Part shown: positions 33,723-42,533 of the stretch, piece after piece
How positions within the stretch are numbered: the stretch's first letter is position 1
How the letters are laid out: each line of letters starts with the position of its first letter
NCBI GenBank assembly: GCA_009780235.1
Contig: WRAK01000006.1
Coordinates: 28,023-92,022, forward strand
Direction of reading: 5' to 3'
DNA: 64,000 bases
Source of the DNA: Oscillospiraceae bacterium
GTDB taxonomy: Bacteria > Bacillota > Clostridia > Oscillospirales > Oscillospiraceae
Translations under genes and position numbers: made by a program
The notes under the pieces: model-generated
The model's database searches: none
What the model was told of the DNA's origin: nothing
The model's input: the letters and a program-made list of their open reading frames with translations, nothing else

Positions 33723-36054
33723 GTACATCGGGAAAGGCGCCCTGCGTCACGACGGCATTGAAAAAGTAACCGGACAGGCGGAATACTTGGGCGATATCAA
33801 ACTCAATGGGATGCTCTACGCGAAAATTAAGACCAGCCCCTACGCCCACGCGCAGATTGTGTCGATTGACACGTCTAAGGCCGAGGCATTGCCCGGCGTG
33901 CGTGCGGTGCTGACCGGGCGGGATGAGAACGTCATGGTCGGGCTGTACATGGTAGACCGCTGGGCGATGGCGGCAGAGAAAACGCGCTATTACGGCGAAG
34001 TCGTGGCGGCGGTGGCGGCGGACACGCAGGAGATTGCCGATCGCGCTGCGGAGCTGATTGAGATCGAATACATGCCCCTGCCCCCCGTGTTGGACGTGCG
34101 GGAGGCCGTCAAGGCTTCTTCGCCGCAGGTACATGAAAACAGTGAGGTTTACGACTATATCAAAGGCGTGTTCCACCCCGAGCCGGGGCGGAATATCGCC
34201 AATCGGACGAAGGTGCGCAAGGGCGATGTGGATGCCGCTTTCCTCCGTGCCGATGTGGTCATCGAGCATACATACGAACAGCCGCAGGTGTTCCATCTTC
34301 CGCTGGAGCCGCACGGAACAATCGTCCAATGGGGCGCGGGGGACAAGGTGAAGATTCACACCTCGGCACAGTCGCCTTTTGCGGTGCGGGATTTGTTTGC
34401 GCACGGGTTTCAGCTGCCCCGGTCGAAGGTGGAAGTCAATGTCCCTTATGTGGGTGGCGGCTTCGGCGGCAAGGCGGGGATTCATATGGAGCCGCTGGTG
34501 GGGATGCTCTCCAAACGGTGCGGCGGACGGCCCGTGAAGCTGATACCGACCCGCGAGGAAGAATGTGCGACCTTTCCCTGTCGGCAGGGCTTAGTGGCCC
34601 GCGTCAAGACGGGTGCGACGAAAGACGGCAAGATTATTGCCGAAGAGGTGGAATACCTCTGGGACGGCGGGGCATATGCCGACTACGGTGTCAACATCAG
34701 CCGCGCCGGTGCGGTGACGGCCTGTGGGCCGTATGACATTGAGAACGTCAAGGTCGATTCCGTGACGGTGTACACGAATAAAATTTTCGGCACGGCTTAC
34801 CGTGGATTCGGACATCCCGAGGTGTTCTTTGGCATAGAGCGTCAGCGGGATTTGCTGGCGAAGGAGTTGGGGATGTGCCCTGTGGAACTGCGGCTCAAAA
34901 ACCTGCTTATGCCGGGCGCGCATACAATTACCGGAGAGCTGATTACGGAGCACACCGGGCGTGTGGACAAGTGCCTGAAGATGGTGGCGGAAAAATTAAA
35001 CGTTGGGCAGGATTATACGCCCGAGGAAAAAGCCGAGTTTCAGAAAACGGGCAAATACCGCGCCAAAGCGGCGGCGGTGTTGCAGAAATCCCCGGCCATG
35101 CCGACTTGGAGTGCGTCTTCGGCGGTGGTGCATATGAACGAGGACGGCACGGTGCATATCACCGTGGGCGGCGTGGACTTCGGGCAGGGGACGTATACGG
35201 TGCTCCAACAGATTGCGGCGGAGCGGCTACAGATTCCGATTGAGAAAATCGTTATGGCACCCGGCGTGAACACGGATATGTCGCCCTATGATTGGCAGAC
35301 TGTGGCCAGCCGCATGACGGTACTTTGCGGGAACGCGGTCTGCGAGGCCTGTGATGATTTGACCGAACAACTGCTGGAAATGGGCAGTATTGTGTTGCGG
35401 GCATCCAAGCATGAGGTCGCGCTCGGTGACGAGTGCGTCTACGTGAAGCAGAATCCGCAGTACAGTATGCCGTATTCTAAGATTTGCATGGGCTATACCT
35501 ACGAAAACGGCAACGCAATCGGCGGGCCGATAATCGGGCGCGGGAAGTCGATTGCGCAAGGGCTGACTAACCTAGACCCCGAGACGGGGCAGGGCAAGAC
35601 GGCTCTGGATTGGACCTACGGCGCACATGCGATAGAAATCGAAGTGGACACGCACACGGGGGATATCCGTGTGGTGGACATGGCATCCTGCTTGGACGTG
35701 GGGCGTGTGATGAACGAGGCAATGGTACACGGTCAGATGATAGGCGGCGTGTTGCAGGGCTTGGGGACGACCTTCTCCGAGGCGGTCTATTACGACGGCG
35801 AAGGGCGGCTCCTGACCCGCAACTTGACAGATTACAAGATTGCCACCTTCAAGGACATGCCGGAGAAGCTGGAAATCTGCTGCGTGGAGACCCCGCAGCT
35901 CGACGGTCCCTACGGCGCACGGGGCATAGGCGAGCATCCGTTGATTGCGATTACGGCGGTGATTGCCAACGCGCTGGCGAACGCCACGGGTGCAGAGATG
36001 TATGATTTGCCGCTGTCGGCGGATAGGGTGCGGGCGGCTTTGGCGAAGGAATAA
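33715..36054 (+). CDS. xdhA: Molybdenum hydroxylase catalytic (molybdopterin-binding) subunit
   Basis: About 779 residues; GTG at 33715 has GGGAGG 8 bases upstream (GTG 33706 is the alternative). Xanthine-dehydrogenase family features: GKGALRHDGIEKVTGQAEY at the start, GGGFGGKAG, AYRGFG and the C-terminal GARGIGEHPL with the catalytic Glu. Family members hydroxylate purines, pyrimidines, nicotinate or aldehydes; residues that would fix the substrate cannot be judged by eye. In this operon uracil or a related heterocycle is a plausible substrate. Confidence 0.92.
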   Translation: MREYIGKGALRHDGIEKVTGQAEYLGDIKLNGMLYAKIKTSPYAHAQIVSIDTSKAEALPGVRAVLTGRDENVMVGLYMVDRWAMAAEKTRYYGEVVAAVAADTQEIADRAAELIEIEYMPLPPVLDVREAVKASSPQVHENSEVYDYIKGVFHPEPGRNIANRTKVRKGDVDAAFLRADVVIEHTYEQPQVFHLPLEPHGTIVQWGAGDKVKIHTSAQSPFAVRDLFAHGFQLPRSKVEVNVPYVGGGFGGKAGIHMEPLVGMLSKRCGGRPVKLIPTREEECATFPCRQGLVARVKTGATKDGKIIAEEVEYLWDGGAYADYGVNISRAGAVTACGPYDIENVKVDSVTVYTNKIFGTAYRGFGHPEVFFGIERQRDLLAKELGMCPVELRLKNLLMPGAHTITGELITEHTGRVDKCLKMVAEKLNVGQDYTPEEKAEFQKTGKYRAKAAAVLQKSPAMPTWSASSAVVHMNEDGTVHITVGGVDFGQGTYTVLQQIAAERLQIPIEKIVMAPGVNTDMSPYDWQTVASRMTVLCGNAVCEACDDLTEQLLEMGSIVLRASKHEVALGDECVYVKQNPQYSMPYSKICMGYTYENGNAIGGPIIGRGKSIAQGLTNLDPETGQGKTALDWTYGAHAIEIEVDTHTGDIRVVDMASCLDVGRVMNEAMVHGQMIGGVLQGLGTTFSEAVYYDGEGRLLTRNLTDYKIATFKDMPEKLEICCVETPQLDGPYGARGIGEHPLIAITAVIANALANATGAEMYDLPLSADRVRAALAKE

Positions 36055-36459
36055 TTTTTTGTTGTAGGGGATGCCGGGTACGGCCGTTCCTACAACGCAA
36101 ACGCACACAAGTCGCGAAGCCTCCTTTTCCAAAGGAGGTGGCAGGCGTAGCCTGACGGAGGACTTGTTCTCTCTGCCACCGATGCTACAAGGTCAAGGGC
36201 AATCCTCAGTCGCCTGCGGCGACAGCTCCTTTGGAAAAGGAGCCTGTGCGGCTTATGTGCATTTGCCGCAGAGAAATCAAAATATAATTAGGGATACAGA
36301 CGACCGAGGGCAGCGTTATACAATGTTCAACGCAATTGTAGGAGTGCGCAATGGTCGCCCCTATGATGCGCATACACGGGACGATGTGGGCATCGTCCCC
36401 TACGAGGATACTACGGCGCGATGAGGACATCGCGCCCTACAGGAATGAGGAGACTTACC
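36055..36459. repeat. Repeat-rich intergenic stretch between xdhA and the carboxyltransferase
   Basis: No gene. It contains a GTAGGGGATGCCGGG piece, a CCTCCTTTTCCAAAGGAGG ... CTCCTTTGGAAAAGGAG pair (36119-36242), GGGACGATGTGGGCATCGTC, and a GTAGGGCGCGATG right arm (CGATGAGGACATCGCGCCCT, ending at about 36440). The GAGGAG site of the next gene follows. Confidence 0.8.
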
Positions 36460-37998
36460 ATGAGAAAAATTGCAATCAACGAAACGGCTCTGCGGGACGG
36501 GCAACAGTCACTACTCGCTACTCGTCTGCCCTACGAACGCTTCGAGGCCATTCTACCGACCATGGACAAAGTCGGCTACGGTGCCGTCGAGTGCTGGGGC
36601 GGGGCGACTTTTGACGTGTGTCTGCGCTTCCTCAACGAGGATCCCTGGGAGCGTTTGCGGAAGCTGCGGGCGGCGATGCCGCACACGAAGCTCAAGATGC
36701 TCCTGCGCGGGCAGAACATCTTGGGCTACAAGCATTACCCGGACGATATCGTGCGGGAGTTTGTGCGATGCGCCGTGAAGAACGGGATTGACATCATCCG
36801 CATCTTCGACGCGCTCAACGATGTGCGTAACATGGAAGTCGCTATCGATGAGACGCTGAAGCAGGGCGCGGAGGCGGTGGGGGATATCTCCTATACGACC
36901 AGTCCCGTCCACACGCGAGAGCGGTATGTGGAGATGGCGAAGACGCTCAAAAAGATGGGTGTCGGGGCGATTTCCATCAAGGACATGGCCGGCATACTCG
37001 ACCCCAAGGCGGCATATGATTTGGTGTCCGCGCTCAAGGATGGCGTGGATTTGCCCGTCATCGTCCACACACACTGTACGCCTGGATTGGGGTATATGAC
37101 CTATCTCAAGGCCGTGGAGGCCGGGGCGGATGCGATTGAGACGGCATCGGCCGCGCTCTCCGGCGGGGCGTCTCAGCCAGCGACGGAGACCATGGCCTAT
37201 GTGCTGGAACAATTTGGCTACGAGGTGGGGCTGGACAAAGAACGGCTCCAGGAAGTCTCAAGTTTCTTCAAACCCGTGCGGGATGAAGGGCTGGCTTCAG
37301 GCTTGCTCGATCCGCTGGTGTTGGCGACGGATACGGATTGCCTCAACTATCAAATCCCCGGCGGGATGCTGTCGAACTTAATCAGCCAGCTCAAGATGTT
37401 AAAAGCGGAAGACAGGCTCGCCGAGGTCTTGCTCGAAACGCCTCATGTGCGGGAGGATTTGGGCTATCCGCCGCTGGTTACGCCGACCAGCCAGATGGTG
37501 GGCGTACAGGCCGTGCAGAACGTGTTGGCGGGCGAGCGGTACAAGCGCGTGGGCAAGGAAGTCGCCGCCTATGTGCGGGGCGAGTACGGGCAGACGCCCG
37601 CCCCCGTGAAGCCGGAGATCGCGGAGAAAGTGCTGGGCGATACGAAACCCATCGAGGGCCGCTTTGCGGACAGTTTGCCGCCTATTTTTGAGCAGACAAA
37701 GAAAGAACTCGCGGGGACGCTGGACACGGACGAAGATGTGCTCTCCCACATCTTGTTCCCCGGCGTGGCGGATAAGTTTTTCGAATGGCGCAAGAACGGC
37801 GGAAAGGCCACCGAGGAAGACAAGCTGCCCGCATCCCCGCAACTGCAGGGAGCCGCCGTGGCATATACGATTGAGGAGGCGAAGTCGCTCAGTTCCTACG
37901 TGTCGGAGGAGACAGCCGCCGTGATTATGACGGCGGTGGCGGCTGAGATGGGCGTGCCGGTAGAGATGTTGCGGTTCCGGGATATTCGGGAAGCGTAG
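36460..37998 (+). CDS. Biotin-dependent carboxyltransferase subunit without biotin domain (PycB/OadA/5S-like)
   Basis: 512 residues. HMGL-like TIM barrel: ETALRDGQQS near residue 6, the carboxylated-lysine segment ISIKDMAG (about 176-183), and metal ligands VHTHCTPG (about 202-209). A conserved carboxylase domain follows, but the chain ends without an EAMKM biotin domain. It needs a carrier in trans, and the free biotin protein at 22905 is the only candidate in the window. Probable reaction: carboxybiotin plus pyruvate to oxaloacetate. Confidence 0.88.
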   Translation: MRKIAINETALRDGQQSLLATRLPYERFEAILPTMDKVGYGAVECWGGATFDVCLRFLNEDPWERLRKLRAAMPHTKLKMLLRGQNILGYKHYPDDIVREFVRCAVKNGIDIIRIFDALNDVRNMEVAIDETLKQGAEAVGDISYTTSPVHTRERYVEMAKTLKKMGVGAISIKDMAGILDPKAAYDLVSALKDGVDLPVIVHTHCTPGLGYMTYLKAVEAGADAIETASAALSGGASQPATETMAYVLEQFGYEVGLDKERLQEVSSFFKPVRDEGLASGLLDPLVLATDTDCLNYQIPGGMLSNLISQLKMLKAEDRLAEVLLETPHVREDLGYPPLVTPTSQMVGVQAVQNVLAGERYKRVGKEVAAYVRGEYGQTPAPVKPEIAEKVLGDTKPIEGRFADSLPPIFEQTKKELAGTLDTDEDVLSHILFPGVADKFFEWRKNGGKATEEDKLPASPQLQGAAVAYTIEEAKSLSSYVSEETAAVIMTAVAAEMGVPVEMLRFRDIREA

Positions 37999-38024
37999 CA
38001 GCTCAGAAAGAGAGAAAAGTGTGT

Positions 38025-38825
38025 ATGAAGATATTCATCAGTTGGTCGGGAGAATTAAGCCATGAAGTGGCATTAAAGTTGAAGAAAGGGATTAGCCGTG
38101 TTATTCAATCGGTTGATATATTTGTCTCATCAGAAGATATAGAGAAAGGTGAAAACTGGAATCGCAAGTTGTCCGCAGAACTTTCAGAATGCGATTTTGG
38201 TATTATATGCCTGACATCAGAAAATATAGATGCTCCATGGATAAATTTTGAGGCCGGTGCTTTGGCAAAAGAAGTAGGCTCTCGACTATCTGCATTTTTA
38301 ACGGACATCAATGTTTCAGACCTAAAAGGGCCGCTTGCCGGGTTTCAAAATACAAGATTTGAAAAACAGGATTTCTATAAGTTAATAGAATCAATCAATA
38401 AAACGATTGAGAAGCCCGTAGAAAACGATGACCTTAAATTTTCGTTCGATAATGTGTGGAAAATTTTTGAAAGTGAAGTAAAAGATATTATTAACAAACA
38501 TTTGGCAAAATCACCACAAAGAAAAGAGAACAGACCAGTTGCAGAAGTTGCAGAAGAAATTTTAGGCATAGTTAGAGGAATAAACAGTAGACTACCCGTT
38601 TTTACACATAAATATGATTTAACCGATGAAAACATCTTGAGATTGCAATTGCCCGTAGATGGTTTGATTAGTGCGAGTAAAGAATATGATTTGTTTTTAA
38701 ATAATGATATAACTAACCGTTATCTATCTAAGAACTCTAAGAATCGAATGAAGTTGGTTTTGGATGGAGCTACAAAAGACGAAAAAGTTATTGAATCGAA
38801 TAATGATGGTTCCAATAAGGAATGA
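38025..38825 (+). CDS. TIR-domain protein
   Basis: 266 residues, AT-rich. The N-terminal TIR-like domain runs KIFISWSG (2-9), FVSSEDIEKGENW (33-45) and PWINFEAGAL (71-80), with E76 in the position of the catalytic Glu of TIR NADases. The C-terminal 130 residues are helical without a recognised family. Start ATG 38025 (GTG 38019 possible), weak ribosome site. Such proteins can act in abortive phage defence, usually with partners; no partner is recognised here. Confidence 0.72.
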   Translation: MKIFISWSGELSHEVALKLKKGISRVIQSVDIFVSSEDIEKGENWNRKLSAELSECDFGIICLTSENIDAPWINFEAGALAKEVGSRLSAFLTDINVSDLKGPLAGFQNTRFEKQDFYKLIESINKTIEKPVENDDLKFSFDNVWKIFESEVKDIINKHLAKSPQRKENRPVAEVAEEILGIVRGINSRLPVFTHKYDLTDENILRLQLPVDGLISASKEYDLFLNNDITNRYLSKNSKNRMKLVLDGATKDEKVIESNNDGSNKE

Positions 38826-38851
38826 GCCAGCACGGAGGAGGTGAACATGCT

Positions 38852-39034
38852 ATGAAAAAAGGAACATTGTTACTCATACAGACCATCCTGTGTCTGGTCC
38901 CGGCGGGGATTATTGTGGCGGGATGGATTCGGGGCGATGCGGAAATGTCTCGTATCGGAACATGGTTGCTCCTGCCGTTTTTTGTGCTTTCCATTGGGGA
39001 GAGTGTGTATAGTTGGCGGAAGAAGAAAAAGTGA
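38852..39034 (+). CDS. Small two-TM membrane protein (60 aa)
   Basis: MKKGTLLLIQTILCLVPAG begins the first membrane helix; a second (IGTWLLLPFFVLSIGESV) follows, then a Lys-rich tail (RKKKK). GGAGGAGGTG lies about 10 bases before the ATG, 27 bases after the TIR gene. No family recognised; it may or may not be a TIR partner. Confidence 0.6.
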   Translation: MKKGTLLLIQTILCLVPAGIIVAGWIRGDAEMSRIGTWLLLPFFVLSIGESVYSWRKKKK

Positions 39035-39044
39035 CGTGAGAAAT

Positions 39045-39079
39045 AAAAACGCTGTAGCCACTCCGGCTACAGCGTTTTT
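39045..39079 (+). terminator. Rho-independent terminator
   Basis: AAAAACGCTGTAGCC-actcc-GGCTACAGCGTTTTT, a perfect 15-bp stem, closing the long plus-strand operon region. From 39080 to 39273 only repeat arms (GTAGGGGCGGCCTTTGGTCG and partner, about 39158-39232) are seen. Confidence 0.9.
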
Positions 39080-39273
39080 ATATACGAAAAGTCACCGCCG
39101 CTTGCGAGGGAGATGCCGGAGGGAGCGTGTAATCGTGCTCTCCCGTATCATTTGATACAGCGGACGGCAAGAGCCGCCTCTACAAAAATCCACGAACCTG
39201 TGTAGGGGCGGCCTTTGGTCGTCCGCCGCATCCAAAACCCAACAAAAAAAGAAGGCGTCACCGCCTTCTCCCT

Positions 39274-39549
39274 TTAACACGGGACAGTCTCGTCCCCAAT
39301 TGTATAATGGTCAATCACACCGCAAATCGTGATATCCGCAACGACCTCTTTATCGTCGAGTACAATCGTACTCCCGCCGCCGTCGGCGATGAGGAGTACG
39401 GTGTCGCCCACCCCGGCATCGGCGGCATCGAAAGCGATTTCCCGCTTTCCGCTGCCGTCGAGGTTTTCGATGATGAGCAGTTTATAGCCCTCGTAAGAGA
39501 CGTCTTTTACTGTGGAGACTACATTCCCGACCACTTTAGCAATTCTCAT
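39274..39549 (-). CDS. BMC vertex pentamer protein (EutN/CcmL family), copy 3
   Basis: 91 residues, single EutN/CcmL domain: MRIAKVVGNVVSTVKD at the start, KREIAFDAADAGVGDTVLL, and a C-terminal ITICGVIDHY. Caps icosahedral vertices of the microcompartment shell. Last gene of the minus-strand operon, 3 bases after the second copy. Confidence 0.9.
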   Translation of the reverse strand: MRIAKVVGNVVSTVKDVSYEGYKLLIIENLDGSGKREIAFDAADAGVGDTVLLIADGGGSTIVLDDKEVVADITICGVIDHYTIGDETVPC

Positions 39550-39552
39550 ATA

Positions 39553-39819
39553 CTACAACTCCTCGTTGTAATCGTCAATAAAGCCCACAATAGCGGCATC
39601 GGCCGGAACCAGGGGCTTACGGAACATGCGCCCTGCCTCTCTCGAGCCGATGAGGTAGACGAAGTCGCCCGTCCCGGCTTGGCGGGTGGAATCCGCCGCT
39701 ATGATGCGGCCTTTTTCTTTGCCGTTTTCAATCACGCGCACAACCAAGAGGGGAATGCCCTCCAGCCCCGGAGACTTGACGGTTGCGACGACGGTGCCTT
39801 CTACTTTGCCTGTATACAT
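39553..39819 (-). CDS. BMC vertex pentamer protein (EutN/CcmL family), copy 2
   Basis: 88 residues: MYTGKVEGTVVATVKSPGLE, then AGTGDFVYLIGSREAGRMF and AAIVGFIDDY. The start at 39819 follows GGGGAG within the end of copy 1. Sequence differs clearly from the two other copies, so the shell may use three distinct pentamers. Confidence 0.9.
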   Translation of the reverse strand: MYTGKVEGTVVATVKSPGLEGIPLLVVRVIENGKEKGRIIAADSTRQAGTGDFVYLIGSREAGRMFRKPLVPADAAIVGFIDDYNEEL

Positions 39820-39820
39820 C

Positions 39821-40129
39821 TTAGCTCCCCGACCGGGCGGCCTTGTCGTAGATGCGTTTGTGACCTGCATCAATGTGGTCGATGATGGCCACGATAGCAT
39901 TGTCTACCGGCGTGCCGTCTGTGGCAGCTGTTTGACGGGAGGAACTGCCGCCGACAATCATGACAACCTCACCCTCGCCTGCGCCGACTGTGTCGATGCT
40001 GACGGTGAGGGGGCCTTTTTCTTCCATCGTATCCATATCAATCGGGCGCACCAAGAGGAGCTTTAAACCGGAGAGTTTCTCTGCCTTAGTGGTGCTTACT
40101 ACTGTGCCGACAACTCTGCAAATTTGCAT
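39821..40129 (-). CDS. BMC vertex pentamer protein (EutN/CcmL family), copy 1
   Basis: 102 residues: MQICRVVGTVVSTTKAEKL, VGAGEGEVVMIVGGSSSRQ, AIVAIIDHIDAG. The pattern GxGxxVxxxxGSSxR is typical of CcmL/EutN. The stop is one base before the start codon region of copy 2. Confidence 0.9.
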   Translation of the reverse strand: MQICRVVGTVVSTTKAEKLSGLKLLLVRPIDMDTMEEKGPLTVSIDTVGAGEGEVVMIVGGSSSRQTAATDGTPVDNAIVAIIDHIDAGHKRIYDKAARSGS

Positions 40130-40416
40130 GATAATTACCTCGCAAAAACATACGGGCGACAGAATGCCGCCCCTACATGGGGGCTAGGGGCGGCATATTG
40201 CCGCCCGTACTACGTGTGGTACATGGTGAGATAGCGGACGGCCACAGGCGGCCCCTACAGGGGTGTTCGTAGGGGCGACCGACCCGGTCGCCCGTGTGCC
40301 TGCGCGCCGTACGTGATTGCACCGTGCAATAAACGGCGCGCCGAGGGCGTCGCGCCCTACATTTGTACATGATAAGACGTGCGGGCGACCGGGGTCGGTC
40401 GCCCCTACAACATTTT
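40130..40416. repeat. Cluster of palindromic repeat arms between deoC and the vertex genes
   Basis: At least four GTAGGGGCGG/CCGCCCCTAC arms and one GCGTCGCGCCCTAC arm in about 260 bases (for example GGGCGGCATATTGCCGCCCG at about 40189, GTAGGGGCGACCGACCCGGT at about 40269, with its complement near 40400). No gene. It could separate transcription of vertex genes from the rest of the BMC operon. Confidence 0.8.
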
Positions 40417-41208
40417 TTAATACGAGCCGCACTTGCCCTTGCCGGGGCAGCCTGTGGAAATAGCCACGCCGGAGCTGGTGCCGAGGCGGTCTGCGCCCGC
40501 TTCGATCATTGCTTTAGCGTCCGCCGCGCTCTTCACGCCGCCGGAGGCTTTGACGCCCATGTCGGGGCCGACGACCTTGCGCATGAGGCGGATATCCTCG
40601 ACGGTTGCGCCGCCTGTAGAGAAGCCTGTGGAGGTCTTGACGAAGTCTACGCCGATCATCTTACAGATGGCGCACACACGCACTTTTTCCTCGTCGGTCA
40701 ACAGGCAGCTCTCGATGATGACCTTGAGAAGCGCACGGCCTTTTGCAGCCATGTAAACACCTTCAATGTCGTTCTTGACGAGGTCCCAGTCACCGGCCTT
40801 TGCCGCGCCGATGTTGATGACCATATCGACTTCGGTCGCGCCGTTGTCGATGGCGTCTTTGGTCTCGAAGACTTTGGTTTTCGTCGTGTTCGCCCCGAGG
40901 GGGAAACCGATGACGGTACAGACCGCCACGCCGCTGCCTTTCAGACACTCATAACTGAGCGGCACGAAGCCGGGGTTGACGCAGACAGAGAAGAATTGGT
41001 TGGCTCTCGCCTCGGCGCAGAGTGCGCGCACATCCTCCGCTGTGGCCGCCGCTTTGAGCAGCGTGTGGTCTATCATTTTAGCATAGCCTGTCGCGGTTTG
41101 ACCGCCGGTGGAACAACTCACGTTGAGCGACGCATCGCCGGAGAGTTTGCGGTAAATCTCGTCCGTGATCCGCTCAATCAGCAGGTCCATGTCTAGGTTT
41201 TTATCCAT
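40417..41208 (-). CDS. deoC: Deoxyribose-phosphate aldolase with BMC encapsulation peptide
   Basis: 263 residues. Splits 2-deoxyribose 5-phosphate to acetaldehyde and glyceraldehyde 3-phosphate. The Schiff-base Lys is K191 in [13 protein letters not shown]. Before the catalytic domain (from about 43) is a 42-residue extension beginning with an amphipathic helix, [18 protein letters not shown] (7-24), of the kind that targets enzymes into microcompartments. An unusual Cys-bearing tail, [11 protein letters not shown], ends the chain. Core enzyme of this BMC locus. Confidence 0.94.
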   Translation of the reverse strand: MDKNLDMDLLIERITDEIYRKLSGDASLNVSCSTGGQTATGYAKMIDHTLLKAAATAEDVRALCAEARANQFFSVCVNPGFVPLSYECLKGSGVAVCTVIGFPLGANTTKTKVFETKDAIDNGATEVDMVINIGAAKAGDWDLVKNDIEGVYMAAKGRALLKVIIESCLLTDEEKVRVCAICKMIGVDFVKTSTGFSTGGATVEDIRLMRKVVGPDMGVKASGGVKSAADAKAMIEAGADRLGTSSGVAISTGCPGKGKCGSY

Positions 41209-41260
41209 GTTGATTCATTCACCCTTTCTCGTTAGTGTTGGCCGAGCCTTGTATAGAGAC

Positions 41261-41539
41261 TTAGACCGACTTGGGGAGAATTTTCTCAACATCTTCGTGC
41301 GGACGGGGAATGACGTGTACGCTCACGAGCTCGCCGACACGCTTTGCAGCGGCCGCGCCCGCCTCAGCGGAAGCCTTGACCGCGCCGACATCGCCGCGCA
41401 CCATGACGGTGACGAGGCCGCTGCCGATTTGCTCTTTGCCCAAGAGGGTGACGTTTGCCGCTTTGACCATTGCGTCTGCCGCTTCAACTGCGCCGACCAG
41501 ACCTCTTGTCTCTACCATACCTAATGCTTGCTTTTCCAT
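41261..41539 (-). CDS. BMC hexamer shell protein (EutM/PduA family), copy 2
   Basis: 92 residues, one BMC domain: [20 protein letters not shown], pore region [18 protein letters not shown]-terminal [15 protein letters not shown]. Forms the flat hexameric tiles of the shell. Very similar to the upstream copy. Confidence 0.95.
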   Translation of the reverse strand: MEKQALGMVETRGLVGAVEAADAMVKAANVTLLGKEQIGSGLVTVMVRGDVGAVKASAEAGAAAAKRVGELVSVHVIPRPHEDVEKILPKSV

Positions 41540-41571
41540 GTTGTAATCCTGCCTTTCAAAATGTATTTTAA

Positions 41572-41886
41572 TTATTTGGATTTCGCTTCTGTTTTTACAG
41601 AAGTCTTCGCCTTTGCGGGCTGGGGCAAGATGCCCTCCACCTCACCGTGCGGACGCGGGATGACGTGGACGCTGATCAAATCGCCGACACGCTTCGTCGC
41701 CTCTGCACCGGCCTCGACTGCGGCCTTGACCGCACCGACATCGCCGCGGACCATAATCGTGACCAGACCGCTGCCGATGTTCTCTTTGCCGACCAGTTGG
41801 ACGTTGGCCGCCTTGACCATGGCATCCGCCGCTTCAATCGCGCCGACGAGGCCCTTGGTCTCTACCATACCTAATGCTTCTCTCAT
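41572..41886 (-). CDS. BMC hexamer shell protein (EutM/PduA family), copy 1
   Basis: 104 residues: [52 protein letters not shown], then a Lys-rich tail ([14 protein letters not shown]) absent from the other copy. The pair probably arose by duplication. Confidence 0.95.
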   Translation of the reverse strand: MREALGMVETKGLVGAIEAADAMVKAANVQLVGKENIGSGLVTIMVRGDVGAVKAAVEAGAEATKRVGDLISVHVIPRPHGEVEGILPQPAKAKTSVKTEAKSK

Positions 41887-41920
41887 TTGGGTTTCCCCCC
41901 TTTCTGTGATGGGATGGATT

Positions 41921-41968
41921 GTAGGGGCGGCATTCTGCCGCCCGCGGGCGACTACAAGTTGCCCCTAC
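41921..41968. repeat. Short palindromic repeat, GTAGGGGCGG family
   Basis: GTAGGGGCGGCATTCTGCCG ... TTGCCCCTAC between the trimeric and hexameric shell genes. Confidence 0.8.
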
Positions 41969-41981
41969 ATGTGTATCTCAT

Positions 41982-42533
41982 TTATATCAATGCTTCCCGA
42001 ATCGCCGGATGGGGCGAGGGGATAACAACTGATCTCGCAATCATACCGAGGCATTCCGGGTGCGATTTGCCGACCCGCACGGCCTCAGACACGGCACTAA
42101 CATCGCCCGTGAGCAGGACGTAAGATTTTCCGCCGAGGCCGCGGCCTAAACGAATCTCCGCCAGTTGAACGTTTGCCGCTTTGACGGCGGCGTCGGAGGC
42201 GTAGATGCAGGAGGCGAGGGAGAAAGTCTCCAACACGCCGAGTGCGCCTCGCTCCGGGATATCCGCTGTACCGCACACCGCCTCGAATACTTGGTGGTGG
42301 ACGTTGGGGATAATCAGGGAGTCCACGAGGTTTTCATCACCTGTTTCGACGCCTGCGTCCACAGCACTTTTTACCGCCGCAACGTCGCCTCGTACCATGA
42401 CGATGAACTTGCCGGGGCAGACGGGCTGCGCTACAGTCAAGTCAACGGCGGCAACTTTGAGCATGGCGTCGCCCGCGTCTATGCCGGCGGCGATGCTGTT
42501 GGTTTCGACCATTCCCAATGCGTGCATCATCAT
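41982..42533 (-). CDS. pduT: BMC tandem-domain trimer shell protein, PduT-like
   Basis: 183 residues with two BMC domains (ALGMVETNSIAAGIDAGDAM and ALGVLETFSLASCIYASDAA). The pore loop QPVCPGKFIVMVRGD carries a Cys (C39) matching the Cys of PduT that holds a [4Fe-4S] cluster at the trimer axis. First of three consecutive ATGs chosen: GGAGG is 6 bases upstream and it overlaps the pduS stop (ATGA). Likely electron conduit across the shell with the PduS-like protein. Confidence 0.92.
   Translation of the reverse strand: MMMHALGMVETNSIAAGIDAGDAMLKVAAVDLTVAQPVCPGKFIVMVRGDVAAVKSAVDAGVETGDENLVDSLIIPNVHHQVFEAVCGTADIPERGALGVLETFSLASCIYASDAAVKAANVQLAEIRLGRGLGGKSYVLLTGDVSAVSEAVRVGKSHPECLGMIARSVVIPSPHPAIREALI

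Noticed and set aside
34329..34736. Alternative frames inside xdhA
   Set aside because: They share codons with the catalytic subunit, lack ribosome sites and give Arg/Gly-rich products.
25022..36054. Purine (xanthine/urate/allantoin) degradation as the explanation for XdhABC and AllFGH
   Set aside because: Not excluded, but no allantoinase, allantoate, ureidoglycolate or other late purine genes are present, and shared control with malonate decarboxylase points to a malonate-yielding substrate.
40130..40416. Possible CRISPR array because of repeated GTAGGGGCGG units
   Set aside because: Repeats are inverted pairs with irregular spacing and variable length, with no constant spacer size and no cas genes.
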